A stretch of 64,000 nt of DNA from Acetobacter malorum (lineage in GTDB: Bacteria; Pseudomonadota; Alphaproteobacteria; Acetobacterales; Acetobacteraceae), in the NCBI RefSeq assembly GCF_002153605.1, contig NZ_JOPG01000005.1, positions 186,001 to 250,000 on the forward strand. The letters run 5' to 3'. Of this stretch, positions 51,779-60,070 are shown piece by piece (the stretch's first letter is position 1; every line of letters starts with the position of its first letter). The notes beneath the pieces were generated by a model. The model saw only the letters and a program-made list of their open reading frames with translations. It was not told the origin of the DNA and did not search any database. The translations under genes were made by a program, and so were the position numbers.

Positions 51779-52978
51779 ATGGCCGACGACCATAACGAGC
51801 AGTCTGATGCAACGTCTGATAACGGGAGCGCCCCGCCAGAGAAGAAGAAAAGCGGGCGTGGCAAGATTATTCTGACATGCGTTGTCATTGTGCTGGCGGT
51901 GGCGGCCGGGGTTTACTGGTTCCTGACGCGCAATGAAGTAGAAACGGACGATGCCTTTACCGCAGGCCGCGCCGTCTCTATCGCCCCGCATGTGGGTGGT
52001 TATGTGACGGAACTGCTGGTGAACGATAACCAGTTTGTCCGCAAAGGGCAGGTTCTGGCCCGCATTGACCCCAGAGACTGGCAGGCCGCGCGCGATAAAG
52101 CTGCGGGTCTGCTGGAAAAATCTCAGGCCGGGATGCAGGCGAGTGACATGATGCACCTGGTTGCTCTGCAGAGCTATCCGGGCCAGCTGGTCCGGGCACA
52201 GGGGAACCTGGCTTCCGCCAAGGCGCAGCTTTTTAAAGCGGAAACCGATTATAAACGGCAGCATTCTGTAGAACGCGCCGCAACCTCGCAGCAGGATATT
52301 GATTACGCCCGCGCTGCGCTGGAAGCCGCAAAAGCGCAGGTGCAGGAAGCGCAGGGTGCCGTACAGATTGCCACCCCGGTGCAGCCGAACATCAAGAACG
52401 CCCAGATTTCGGTTAGCCAGCAGGAAGGTCAGGCAAAAGCTGATCAGGCCGAACTGGATAACGCAAACCTCAATCTGGAATGGACGGTGATCCGCGCTCC
52501 GTGTGATGGCTGGATCTCCCAGCGTAATCTGGAGCAGGGCAACTATGTCCGCGCCGGGCAGGTTGTGCTGTCCATTGTAGAGCCGGAAGTCTGGGTTATG
52601 GCGAACTACAAGGAAACGCAGATCACCCGCATCCGCCCCGGTCAGACGGTGGATATCAAGGTGGATGCCTATCCGTCTCTCAAACTGCACGGGCATGTCG
52701 ATTCTCTGCAGAAGGGCACAGGGGCAACTTTCAGCGCCTTCCCGCCTGAAAACGCGACCGGCAACTACGTGAAGATCGTGCAGCGTGTGCCGGTAAAAAT
52801 CCTGATTGATGACGGTCTGGACCCCAACCAGCAGCTTGCTCTGGGCATGTCCGTGATCCCCGTTGTGCATGTAGATACGCAGGGCCATTCCGACGCCGCG
52901 CCGCAGGATGTGCAGCAGGCCGTGGCGCAGCGCCAGAAAGCAGCCTCCACAGCTGGCCATGAGACCGCCGCGCAATGA
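51779..52978 (+). CDS. emrA: EmrA-like membrane-fusion protein (HlyD family)
   Basis: A 399-residue adaptor with one N-terminal membrane helix (GKIILTCVVIVLAVAAGVYWF, about 28-48) and the barrel-sandwich region VSIAPHVGGYVTELLVNDNQ and GQVLARIDPRDW. A coiled-coil hairpin spans about 100-220. The ATG at 51779 (MADDHNEQSDATSD) is preferred because it has a purine-rich site upstream and fits the family; in-frame TTG/ATG codons at 51743/51749 would add up to 12 residues. It overlaps emrB by four bases, forming an EmrAB drug-export pair. Confidence 0.85.
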   Translation: MADDHNEQSDATSDNGSAPPEKKKSGRGKIILTCVVIVLAVAAGVYWFLTRNEVETDDAFTAGRAVSIAPHVGGYVTELLVNDNQFVRKGQVLARIDPRDWQAARDKAAGLLEKSQAGMQASDMMHLVALQSYPGQLVRAQGNLASAKAQLFKAETDYKRQHSVERAATSQQDIDYARAALEAAKAQVQEAQGAVQIATPVQPNIKNAQISVSQQEGQAKADQAELDNANLNLEWTVIRAPCDGWISQRNLEQGNYVRAGQVVLSIVEPEVWVMANYKETQITRIRPGQTVDIKVDAYPSLKLHGHVDSLQKGTGATFSAFPPENATGNYVKIVQRVPVKILIDDGLDPNQQLALGMSVIPVVHVDTQGHSDAAPQDVQQAVAQRQKAASTAGHETAAQ

Positions 52979-54552
52979 GTGCTCAGGACGAGGTCGTCGC
53001 CGGAGGGTGGAAGCCCAAGCATAATCCATGGTCCGTCGCCTTCATTGTGACGATGGCGGCGTTCATGGAAATTCTTGATACGACAATCGTCAACGTGTCC
53101 CTGCCGCACATCGCCGGGAGCTTATCCAGCACCTACGATGATGCGACATGGACGCTGACGGCGTACCTCGTCGCAAATGGTATTGTGCTCACCATCTCCG
53201 GGTGGCTGGGCAAGGTTTTTGGCCGAAAACGATACTTTCTGATCTGTATTGTGATGTTTACGGTTTCCTCCTTCCTGTGTGGCATGGCCACCAGTCTGGG
53301 GGAGCTGATTGTGTTCCGCATGATGCAGGGCTTCTTTGGGGGCGGCCTGCAACCCAACCAGCAGTCCATTATTCTGGATAGTTTTCCGCCGGAAAAACGC
53401 GCGGCAGCCTTTGGGCTGACGGCGATTGCGGCAGTCGTCGGGCCGGTGATTGGCCCGACGCTGGGCGGCTGGATTACCGATAACTTCTCATGGCGCTGGA
53501 TCTTCTTCATCAACGTGCCGTTCGGTATTCTCACAACGCTGGGTGTGGCTGCGCTGGTGGAAGATCCGCCGTGGGCCAGAAAGCGAAAAGCCCCGGTTGA
53601 TTTGATCGGTATCAGCCTCATCACCATCGGGTTTAGCTGTCTGGAAGTGATGGTGGACCGTGGTGAGGATGCCGACTGGTTTGGCTCCACCTTTATCCGC
53701 GTGATGTGTGTGCTTGCCGTGCTGGGGCTGGGTGGCGCTGTGATGTGGCTGCTGCATACGGATAAACCTGCGGTGGATCTGCGGGTGTTCAAGGATCGCA
53801 ACTTTGCTGTGGGCACGGCGATGATGGGGGCGATGGGCGCACTGCTTTATTCCTCCGCAATTATCGTCCCGCAGTTTGCCCAGCAGGTGATGGGCTATAC
53901 GGCTACGCTGGCCGGGCTGGTTCTTTCTCCGGGTGGGATTGCAGTCATTATCCTCATCCCGATTGTGGGAAAGCTGATGAGCATTTTCAGCGTCCGCAGC
54001 GTCATCGCGTTAGGTTTTACGCTGATGGGGCTCTCGCTGTTCTTCTCAGCACAACTGACGCCGCTGCTGGATTTTAAGCATCTGGTCTTCTTCCGTATGA
54101 GCCAGACGGCATGTCTTGCGTTCCTGTTTGTGCCACTTTCCACCATTGCGTATTCCACTATTCCGGGACACCTGAATGCGGATGCGTCGGCGCTGTTCAG
54201 CATGGCGCGTAACGTGCTGGGGTCTCTGGCTATTTCCGGGGCCACAGCGCTGCTGATGGAGCGGAAGCAGGCGCATCAGGCGCATATGGTCCACTGGATG
54301 ACGCCTTATAACCAGCCGTATAATGAGTATCTGACGCAGGCCCAGAATGCCGGCATCAACCGGGGGCTGACGCCGGAGAACGCGCAGGCTGTGGCCCAGC
54401 ATGTGCAGTATCTGGAGTTCTCCCGTCAGGTCGCCATGCTGACCTATAATGAGGTCTTCATGATCCTCGGGATTGGCGCGTTCCTGTGCGTGCCGTTCTG
54501 CTTCCTGCTGTCCAGCATCAAAAGTGGCGGCAAGCCCACGGGCGCGCACTAA
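52975..54552 (+). CDS. emrB: EmrB-like DHA2 drug exporter
   Basis: A 525-residue, 14-segment MFS transporter. FMEILDTTIVNVSLPHIAG is the D1 motif, and GPVIGPTLGGWITDNFSWRW is the antiporter motif. With the preceding adaptor it should form an envelope-spanning proton-driven pump for hydrophobic toxic compounds. The TetR-type operator in front of the pair suggests induction by its substrate. Start fixed by the ATGA overlap. Confidence 0.88.
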   Translation: MSAQDEVVAGGWKPKHNPWSVAFIVTMAAFMEILDTTIVNVSLPHIAGSLSSTYDDATWTLTAYLVANGIVLTISGWLGKVFGRKRYFLICIVMFTVSSFLCGMATSLGELIVFRMMQGFFGGGLQPNQQSIILDSFPPEKRAAAFGLTAIAAVVGPVIGPTLGGWITDNFSWRWIFFINVPFGILTTLGVAALVEDPPWARKRKAPVDLIGISLITIGFSCLEVMVDRGEDADWFGSTFIRVMCVLAVLGLGGAVMWLLHTDKPAVDLRVFKDRNFAVGTAMMGAMGALLYSSAIIVPQFAQQVMGYTATLAGLVLSPGGIAVIILIPIVGKLMSIFSVRSVIALGFTLMGLSLFFSAQLTPLLDFKHLVFFRMSQTACLAFLFVPLSTIAYSTIPGHLNADASALFSMARNVLGSLAISGATALLMERKQAHQAHMVHWMTPYNQPYNEYLTQAQNAGINRGLTPENAQAVAQHVQYLEFSRQVAMLTYNEVFMILGIGAFLCVPFCFLLSSIKSGGKPTGAH

Positions 54553-54563
54553 AGCACGCTCGT

Positions 54564-54651
54564 CGGCCTCAGTGGCCGCAAGGGCGATGCCACTTGCTGG
54601 CCATGTAAGCCATCAGGGCAGCAGGGAAACGTACCGGCTCTAAAAGCCGGT
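54564..54651. terminator. Hairpins between emrB and the TonB receptor gene
   Basis: CGGCC (54564-54568) pairs with GGCCG (54574-54578) shortly after emrB. ACCGGCT (54633-54639) pairs with AGCCGGT (54645-54651); this second stem straddles the stop codon of the receptor gene on the minus strand. Neither has a strong T run, so termination from both sides is likely but not certain. Confidence 0.45.
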
Positions 54652-57045
54652 TGAGACGGAAACAACCCCGGCAAAGCCCCCACCCACAAAATAGGTGGGA
54701 GCTTTTCCCGCAATGTTGGTGCCGTAAACCCCCTGTGTAGTGCGAGCGTTTGCGGAAACACTGTTAACCCCGGACAGATAACCCGACTGACAAAGATTGA
54801 TCAGGTTGAGCTGGATCTGTGGAGAGCGCGCAAAGCCCACCTGCCGCAGCCGGTAGCCCATGCTGAGATTGGCCGTCATAAAGCCGGGAATACGCTCATC
54901 ATTCATGAAGGTGGAATAGGTTGGCCCCACGTAATTGAGCGTGAACTGACCAAACAGATGCGTGTCATCATAGGACAGGCCAAGACTGCCGGAAAAATCG
55001 GGGGTGCGAATGGCCTTTTTGCCCCGTGTGGGCAGGTAGTCCATGCCTGATTTCAGATTATTGTCGATGGTGGCGTGAATATACTGGGCCGAGAGGTAAG
55101 GGCTGAAATGGTGCCAAGGCTTGAGGCCGACCTCAAGCTGTGCGCCGCGGGCTGTCTGCCCCCCTCCATTGAGAGATTCCGTCACCAGCGCACCATTCAG
55201 GTTGCTTGTTGTGCTGATCTGGCGATTTGTAAAATTGTAATTGAAGAGAGCGGCCGAGACGTTGATTTGCCCGGTATGGCGGTAGCCTAGTTCTTCGCCA
55301 ATGGAATATTCGGGGCGTGTGTCACTGGTGGCGCTGCGGGTCTGTGCCCCGGTAGCAACGCTGAAACGGTCATTATAGCTGGAAATGCCGGAGGGGGCGC
55401 GGAACCCTGTTGTCCCGTTCAGGAAGATCTGGTCCCTCGGCGTCAGGTCATAACTGGCGGAAAGCTGAGGCTGGGGCGAGAAATAGCTGGCTCCGTTGCG
55501 GTAGCGTGCGCCCGCAAGCTGGTTGCTGATGGTGCGCGTGACCATAATAGCGCGAAACGTGGCGGAAAGCGTCAGCCGGTTGGACAGAGCATGAAAGCGG
55601 TCCTGCACAAACAGGGCATTCACCTGCTGCACAAGATGCGAGTTGTAGGAGGTCAGCGGGTCTCCTGATGCCGTCAGAATAGGGTAATACCCCCGCATGT
55701 TTGAAACCCCGCCAGTTGCATCCACGGCGGCATAACGAGAGGGGTTTGAATAATCATAATAGGAATACCACGCGCCTCCTGTCAGGCTGTTGCGATCTGC
55801 ATCCCAGCGCAGGGATGCCGTGATACCGGAATGGGCCTGTTTGAAGGTATCCGTTGCAACAGCGGTAATCAGACCTGTCTGGGAGTCAGCACTGGCCTGG
55901 AGTAGCCCGGCGGGCTGGTTGCCCTGATAGCTGTGCTGCGGGTCAAGCGTAGTGCCAAACCCGTCATACCCCGAGACATAAATGAAATAGGGTGTGAGCG
56001 AGAGATGGAAATGCCGGTTTAGTCTGAATTCCAAGGGGGCTGTCAGCAAGGTCTGGGCGCGGGCGTTTTCCTGCAACAGGTAATAGGCACTGTCACCCTC
56101 GGTATAATGGGATGAATAATTGAAATGGGTACCACTGGCATGCCATTGCGTACGCGTGGGCGCGCGCAGGTAATATTGCCGCTGCCGGTTGAAGGAGAAA
56201 ATGAGTGAGGCCGAACTGCCCTTGCCCCATTCCCGCAGCAGGCGGCTGTCCACATGGTAGCGTGGGCTGTCTCCGGCCCCGCGCCACTGGTTGGCGTTGC
56301 GGTAGGAAAAAGAGGCAAAACCAGTTACCCCTGTATGGCCGATTTCTCCACTGTCCAGCCGCAGAAATTCACGGTTGAGCGCATAGGACCCGTAAGAAAG
56401 ATCCATAAAACCGCCTGCTGTTTTGCGCGGTTTGATCATATGCACACTCAGCTGGCCGCCTACCGCGTTGTAAAGTGGTGCCGTCGCATCTGCTGCGCCC
56501 TGCGTGAGGGTAACGGAACTGATGTTTTCCGTATCTGCCGTGGCGGAGGTGTAAGGCATCAGGAAAAGTGGCGGGGCAGCGGGTACGCCTTCAAACAGAT
56601 ACCCGATTTCCGTCTGGTCCAGCCCGCGGATGGACAGCCCCTGCTGGTCATCATTCGTGCCGAGCGGGTCATTGGCGGAATAAATCACACCGGGCAGGGC
56701 CGCAATCATGGCAGTAGGGCTCTCGGTGGGGCTCTGGCGGGCAATGTAGTCTCGCGTCAGGCCGCTCTGCGCGTGGGGCGTACGCTGCTGCGGCATCAGG
56801 CCACCGCCGGCAGTGCGGCCCGTGGTGCCATCTGCGGTGGTATGGCTTTTGACGGTAATGTATTCCGGGTGTGCCGGCGCTGAGCTTTTCTTTTTCTGCT
56901 CGCGTGTTGTTTCTTCCGTTGTTGTGCTGGCTGTTTCCGTCGCGGCATCTGCTTCAGGCGTGCCGCACAAGCTGGATAATGCCGTGGCCAGCATCAGCAT
57001 GGAGACAAGAGTGCTGTCGGGAAAAGAAGAGGAGGCGCGCGGCAT
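54640..57045 (-). CDS. TonB-dependent outer-membrane receptor
   Basis: An 801-residue receptor. A Sec signal ends near residue 34 (PEADAA), a TonB-box-like EYITVKS lies at about 60-66, and the plug domain runs to about 220 (LPGVIYSANDP, LSIRGLDQTEIGYLFEGVP). The rest is a 22-strand-type barrel ending in a terminal phenylalanine (VVSVSTGF). The substrate cannot be read from the protein. A Zur-box-like palindrome 67 bases ahead of the start points to zinc-responsive control and thus possibly zinc or zincophore uptake, as for ZnuD. Confidence 0.85.
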   Translation of the reverse strand: MPRASSSFPDSTLVSMLMLATALSSLCGTPEADAATETASTTTEETTREQKKKSSAPAHPEYITVKSHTTADGTTGRTAGGGLMPQQRTPHAQSGLTRDYIARQSPTESPTAMIAALPGVIYSANDPLGTNDDQQGLSIRGLDQTEIGYLFEGVPAAPPLFLMPYTSATADTENISSVTLTQGAADATAPLYNAVGGQLSVHMIKPRKTAGGFMDLSYGSYALNREFLRLDSGEIGHTGVTGFASFSYRNANQWRGAGDSPRYHVDSRLLREWGKGSSASLIFSFNRQRQYYLRAPTRTQWHASGTHFNYSSHYTEGDSAYYLLQENARAQTLLTAPLEFRLNRHFHLSLTPYFIYVSGYDGFGTTLDPQHSYQGNQPAGLLQASADSQTGLITAVATDTFKQAHSGITASLRWDADRNSLTGGAWYSYYDYSNPSRYAAVDATGGVSNMRGYYPILTASGDPLTSYNSHLVQQVNALFVQDRFHALSNRLTLSATFRAIMVTRTISNQLAGARYRNGASYFSPQPQLSASYDLTPRDQIFLNGTTGFRAPSGISSYNDRFSVATGAQTRSATSDTRPEYSIGEELGYRHTGQINVSAALFNYNFTNRQISTTSNLNGALVTESLNGGGQTARGAQLEVGLKPWHHFSPYLSAQYIHATIDNNLKSGMDYLPTRGKKAIRTPDFSGSLGLSYDDTHLFGQFTLNYVGPTYSTFMNDERIPGFMTANLSMGYRLRQVGFARSPQIQLNLINLCQSGYLSGVNSVSANARTTQGVYGTNIAGKAPTYFVGGGFAGVVSVSTGF

Positions 57046-57111
57046 GCTGGTCAGACTTTTTATCGGATTTTATTGATTTTTTCATAGCCTATCGGTCTTC
57101 TCAGAAGACTC

Positions 57112-57132
57112 AAATGTTATATCATAACATTT
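57112..57132. promoter_or_regulatory. Zur-box-like palindrome ahead of the TonB receptor gene
   Basis: AAATGTTAT (57112-57120) and ATAACATTT (57124-57132) form a perfect inverted repeat around ATC. The core GTTAT...ATAAC and its flanks closely resemble the zinc-uptake regulator (Zur) box of proteobacteria and differ from the GATAAT-based Fur box. It lies 67 bases before the receptor start on the minus strand, a fitting place for an operator. Confidence 0.6.
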
Positions 57133-57210
57133 CTGTTAGAAGGGCTATGAAGCCTCATCCAGCCCGCTTGGGGGCGTGTATTAAAGCTGCTTCAGGCAGG
57201 AGATATGGAA

Positions 57211-57243
57211 AGGGGGGAAAGAGATGCACTCTTTCCCCCTTTT
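57211..57243. terminator. Strong hairpin after the dehydrogenase gene
   Basis: An 11-base perfect stem: GGGGGAAAGAG (57213-57223) with CTCTTTCCCCC (57229-57239) around ATGCA. TTTT follows on the plus strand and TTTCC on the minus strand. It lies about 80 bases beyond the stop of the dehydrogenase gene (minus strand) and separates that unit from the receptor. Confidence 0.65.
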
Positions 57244-57321
57244 CTGTGGTCACATGATGCGGCGTGGATATCTCTAAAACTTTTGAGATAGAAACCGGTT
57301 TTGTAGACCGGCATTAGTCAG

Positions 57322-58164
57322 TCAGACCGGTGTGCCGGGTTTAATGTCATAGGCCTTCTGGACAATCTCGGGGCGTGTGCCCAGACCATCTGTGACTTTC
57401 TGGGTCCAGGCGGCATCCATCTGTTCACGCTGCTGCGGGATGATCTCTTTCGGCTCCACGTTCCGATAGGTCTTGATGCTCCCGTTGATGACCCCGACTG
57501 TGGTTTTGAAAACCGGCTCCGGATCATACTGCTCGTGCGGGAAAGCAATTTTGCTGTAATCGAACAGGCGTTTTGAGGGATCATCTTCCCAGCTTTTCCA
57601 TGTTTCAAACATGCGATCATTAAAGCCGGTGAGGAACGGGCCGGGGTTAACGGTGGCCACCTCAATACCGAACTCGCGCACTTCCTGACTTAGCGCTGCG
57701 GCAATAGCCTCAACGCCATGCTTGGAAGAGGAATAAGCCCCGGTAAAGGGATCTGCCGTGAGACCTGCCACGGAGGACATGAAGACGACCTTACCCTTTT
57801 TCTTCGCCACCATTTTTCGCAGGACAATCTGCGTCAGCAGGACCGGTCCGATAATATTAACTTCATACTGGCGGCGCAGGTTTTCAGCCGGGATATCGGC
57901 CACAGCCCCGCCTTCGGAAATGCCAGCGTTATTCAACAGAATATCGACATCCCAGCCTTCGGCTTTCCGGCGGTCGCCATCATGCGTGACATCAAGTTTT
58001 TCAACCTGAAGTGTGACATTGCGGTTGCGGGCTTCTTCAGACACCTCATAAACCTGCGCGGCAATTTCCACACCAGCGATGACGTCAAAGCCTTCGGCAG
58101 CAAGACGGAATGCAACTTCACGGCCAAAACCCGTGCCTGCGCCTGTAATCAGGACTGTCGTCAT
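57322..58164 (-). CDS. Short-chain dehydrogenase/reductase
   Basis: A 280-residue classical SDR. The nucleotide-binding motif TGAGTGFG is at about 8-15, NNAG at about 82, and the catalytic YxxxK at YSSSK, with the partner serine in MSSVAGL. The ATG at 58164 (MTTVLITGAG) is decided by the AAAGGA ribosome-binding site; an upstream in-frame extension of 37 codons is not supported. The substrate is unknown; acetic acid bacteria have many such enzymes acting on alcohols and sugars. Confidence 0.88.
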   Translation of the reverse strand: MTTVLITGAGTGFGREVAFRLAAEGFDVIAGVEIAAQVYEVSEEARNRNVTLQVEKLDVTHDGDRRKAEGWDVDILLNNAGISEGGAVADIPAENLRRQYEVNIIGPVLLTQIVLRKMVAKKKGKVVFMSSVAGLTADPFTGAYSSSKHGVEAIAAALSQEVREFGIEVATVNPGPFLTGFNDRMFETWKSWEDDPSKRLFDYSKIAFPHEQYDPEPVFKTTVGVINGSIKTYRNVEPKEIIPQQREQMDAAWTQKVTDGLGTRPEIVQKAYDIKPGTPV

Positions 58165-58270
58165 GGTGTTTTCCTTTAAGCTTAAGAGTGAGGCTCGGCT
58201 GTTTTTGCCTGCGTCCGCATTCAGGATAATCGTCTGAAGCGGCACAGCCCCGTTGCTTAAAGGGACGCAC

Positions 58271-58309
58271 AGCACCGCCGGGAGTTCCGAAAAACTCTCG
58301 GGCGGTGCT
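58271..58309 (-). terminator. Terminator hairpin after rppH
   Basis: AGCACCGCC (58271-58279) pairs perfectly with GGCGGTGCT (58301-58309), and GGGAGTT/AACTCTC forms an inner stem. It lies just past the rppH stop on the minus strand and should end the gpmI-to-rppH transcript; the T run after it is weak. Confidence 0.6.
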
Positions 58310-58344
58310 GGCAGGGGAGATATGTGTTTAGCGGGAAATGAGGC

Positions 58345-58863
58345 TCAGGCAGGCGTTGCGAGCGGTCCAAAATCCTGCACCAGACGCTCATAAATCGGCT
58401 TTTTGAAGCCGACATTGCCAGAGGGCAGGTCGGCCAGTTCAATCCACTGAAAAGCGTCAAATTCCGGAGGTGTCTGAGCGTCCAGACGGATATCGGCGTC
58501 CGTGCCGGTAAAGGCCAAGGCAAACCACTTTTGTGTCTGCCCGCGGAAGCGGCCACCCAGCGCCTTGCCAATCAGATAGTCGGGCAGATCATACGTAATC
58601 CAGTCTGGGTGTTCCTGCAGGATACGCAGCGTGCTGGCATCCAGCCCCAGTTCTTCCTGCACTTCCCGAAAGACGGCTGTTGTCGGGTCTTCCCCCTCGT
58701 CAATCCCGCCTTGCGGGCATTGCCAGACGCCCTCGGAAAGCGGGCCACCTGCGCCAGGCTGGTCCGTGCGGCGTGCGATAAGGATCCGGCCATCGCCCCG
58801 AAAAATCATGGCGGCGACATTCGGGCGGTAGGGCAGGCTTTCTGCTTTAGGGCTGGTGCTCAT
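58345..58863 (-). CDS. rppH: RNA pyrophosphohydrolase (Nudix)
   Basis: A 172-residue Nudix hydrolase that removes pyrophosphate from mRNA 5' ends and so starts decay. The Nudix box runs from Gly53 (GGIDEGEDP) to REVQEELGL with Glu70 and Glu71. YRPNVAAMIFRGDGRILIARR and WQCPQGGIDEGE are typical of RppH. The start at 58863 overlaps the upstream gene as ATGA; a longer in-frame extension upstream is spurious. Confidence 0.92.
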   Translation of the reverse strand: MSTSPKAESLPYRPNVAAMIFRGDGRILIARRTDQPGAGGPLSEGVWQCPQGGIDEGEDPTTAVFREVQEELGLDASTLRILQEHPDWITYDLPDYLIGKALGGRFRGQTQKWFALAFTGTDADIRLDAQTPPEFDAFQWIELADLPSGNVGFKKPIYERLVQDFGPLATPA

Positions 58864-60047
58864 TGTGGAAGTCCGAGGGATGTGGGGGTGTTCTGGGCGT
58901 GGGGTGTGGCGTTGTGAACATTCACATGCATGGCACCCGCTGAGGCTGTGGGCACCGGTGGTGCAGGCGGTTGTGCGGGGGCAGGAGCCGGTGGCGGCGC
59001 AGGCACGGGAGCTGCCAGCATACTGACAGGCACCAGCGTAATGCCGACATTGGCCAGATGCGGAATCCATGCCTTGAGGCAGGAGAGGGCCACAGGGCGC
59101 AACGGGCCGATAACGCCAATGGCGTGTCCGTTTTTACGGGCAAGCTGCTGGAGCTTGAGAAGCTGGATGTCGATCGTGACGATATCCGCATCCGTATTAA
59201 TGGCGACATCAGCCGTCCCAATTGCCCCCGGTCCGTCGGAGGCCGTGGCGGGGGTGGCATTCAGATAGAACAGGCCACGCTGATGCAGGGCCGAGAGAAT
59301 GGGTTTGAATGCCGCAGAATGCGGATATTCACCGCCATTCTCGCCGGAAAACGCATTTGTCACCCCGGCATAACCGGCCAGATGGGAAAGCGTCTCGTTC
59401 AGGTTCTCAATGTTTTTTCGCTCAGAGAGAGAGGCTTGCAGAGCATTTGGCAAAGCCTCTTCACCCGTTGCCTTGCCATCGGCAGGGCGGTCCTGCATCG
59501 GCAGAGAGAGCAGTGTTTCATGGTTATGCGCTCTGGCGCGGTCCATCAGGCTGCTCGGGTCTGATGCATAAGGCGAAATGGCCAGAGAAACCGGGCCGGG
59601 CAGAGCATCGATAGCCTGATTGCTCAGTTCATCATCCGACTGCCCGATACCATCAATCAGCAGGGCAACCTGTGCATTGCCTGCGGGAACAGGCACGACC
59701 GGTGCGGCATAAACCTGCCGGGGCAGGAGGCCATGTGGGCCCACCTTGGGCAGAGCAAAACCACCGGGGCCAAGGTCGCTTGTCAGCAGATCCCCCATAG
59801 GGGCAGGAATTTCTGTCTTGCCGGCCAGCGCCGCAATGGCGGCAGGGGAGGTGGTGCCAACATCAATATCTTCCCCGCTCACCTCAGCATAGGGCGGCCC
59901 CATGATTTGCAGGGTGAGGACGACAACCCCCGCCAGCGCCGTGCATCCGCCCCAGAAGTAGAAAAAGGCGCGGCCAGATGCAGGCATCTTCTGCCACAGA
60001 GAAGCCCCGGAGGGCTTCCCGGGCGTGCCAGGAGATGGGCTGGACAT
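58860..60047 (-). CDS. Divergent polysaccharide deacetylase family protein (YibQ-like)
   Basis: A 395-residue protein with one membrane helix at about 26-50 and a C-terminal divergent polysaccharide deacetylase domain (about 120-340; ALLIDGIGQSDDELSNQAIDALP, ETLLSLPMQ). The metal-binding residues of true deacetylases are not all recognisable, as usual for this family, so an active enzyme is uncertain. The last 50 residues are proline/alanine-rich. Its neighbours envC and ctpA are the usual ones and point to cell-wall maintenance. Confidence 0.82.
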   Translation of the reverse strand: MSSPSPGTPGKPSGASLWQKMPASGRAFFYFWGGCTALAGVVVLTLQIMGPPYAEVSGEDIDVGTTSPAAIAALAGKTEIPAPMGDLLTSDLGPGGFALPKVGPHGLLPRQVYAAPVVPVPAGNAQVALLIDGIGQSDDELSNQAIDALPGPVSLAISPYASDPSSLMDRARAHNHETLLSLPMQDRPADGKATGEEALPNALQASLSERKNIENLNETLSHLAGYAGVTNAFSGENGGEYPHSAAFKPILSALHQRGLFYLNATPATASDGPGAIGTADVAINTDADIVTIDIQLLKLQQLARKNGHAIGVIGPLRPVALSCLKAWIPHLANVGITLVPVSMLAAPVPAPPPAPAPAQPPAPPVPTASAGAMHVNVHNATPHAQNTPTSLGLPQ

Positions 60048-60070
60048 AAGGGCGTTGGCTCCGGTTTGGG

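Noticed and set aside
58864-59070. 69-residue N-terminal extension of rppH
   Set aside because: It is Cys/His/Thr-rich sequence overlapping the upstream deacetylase gene in another frame; the ATGA start at 58863 fits RppH.
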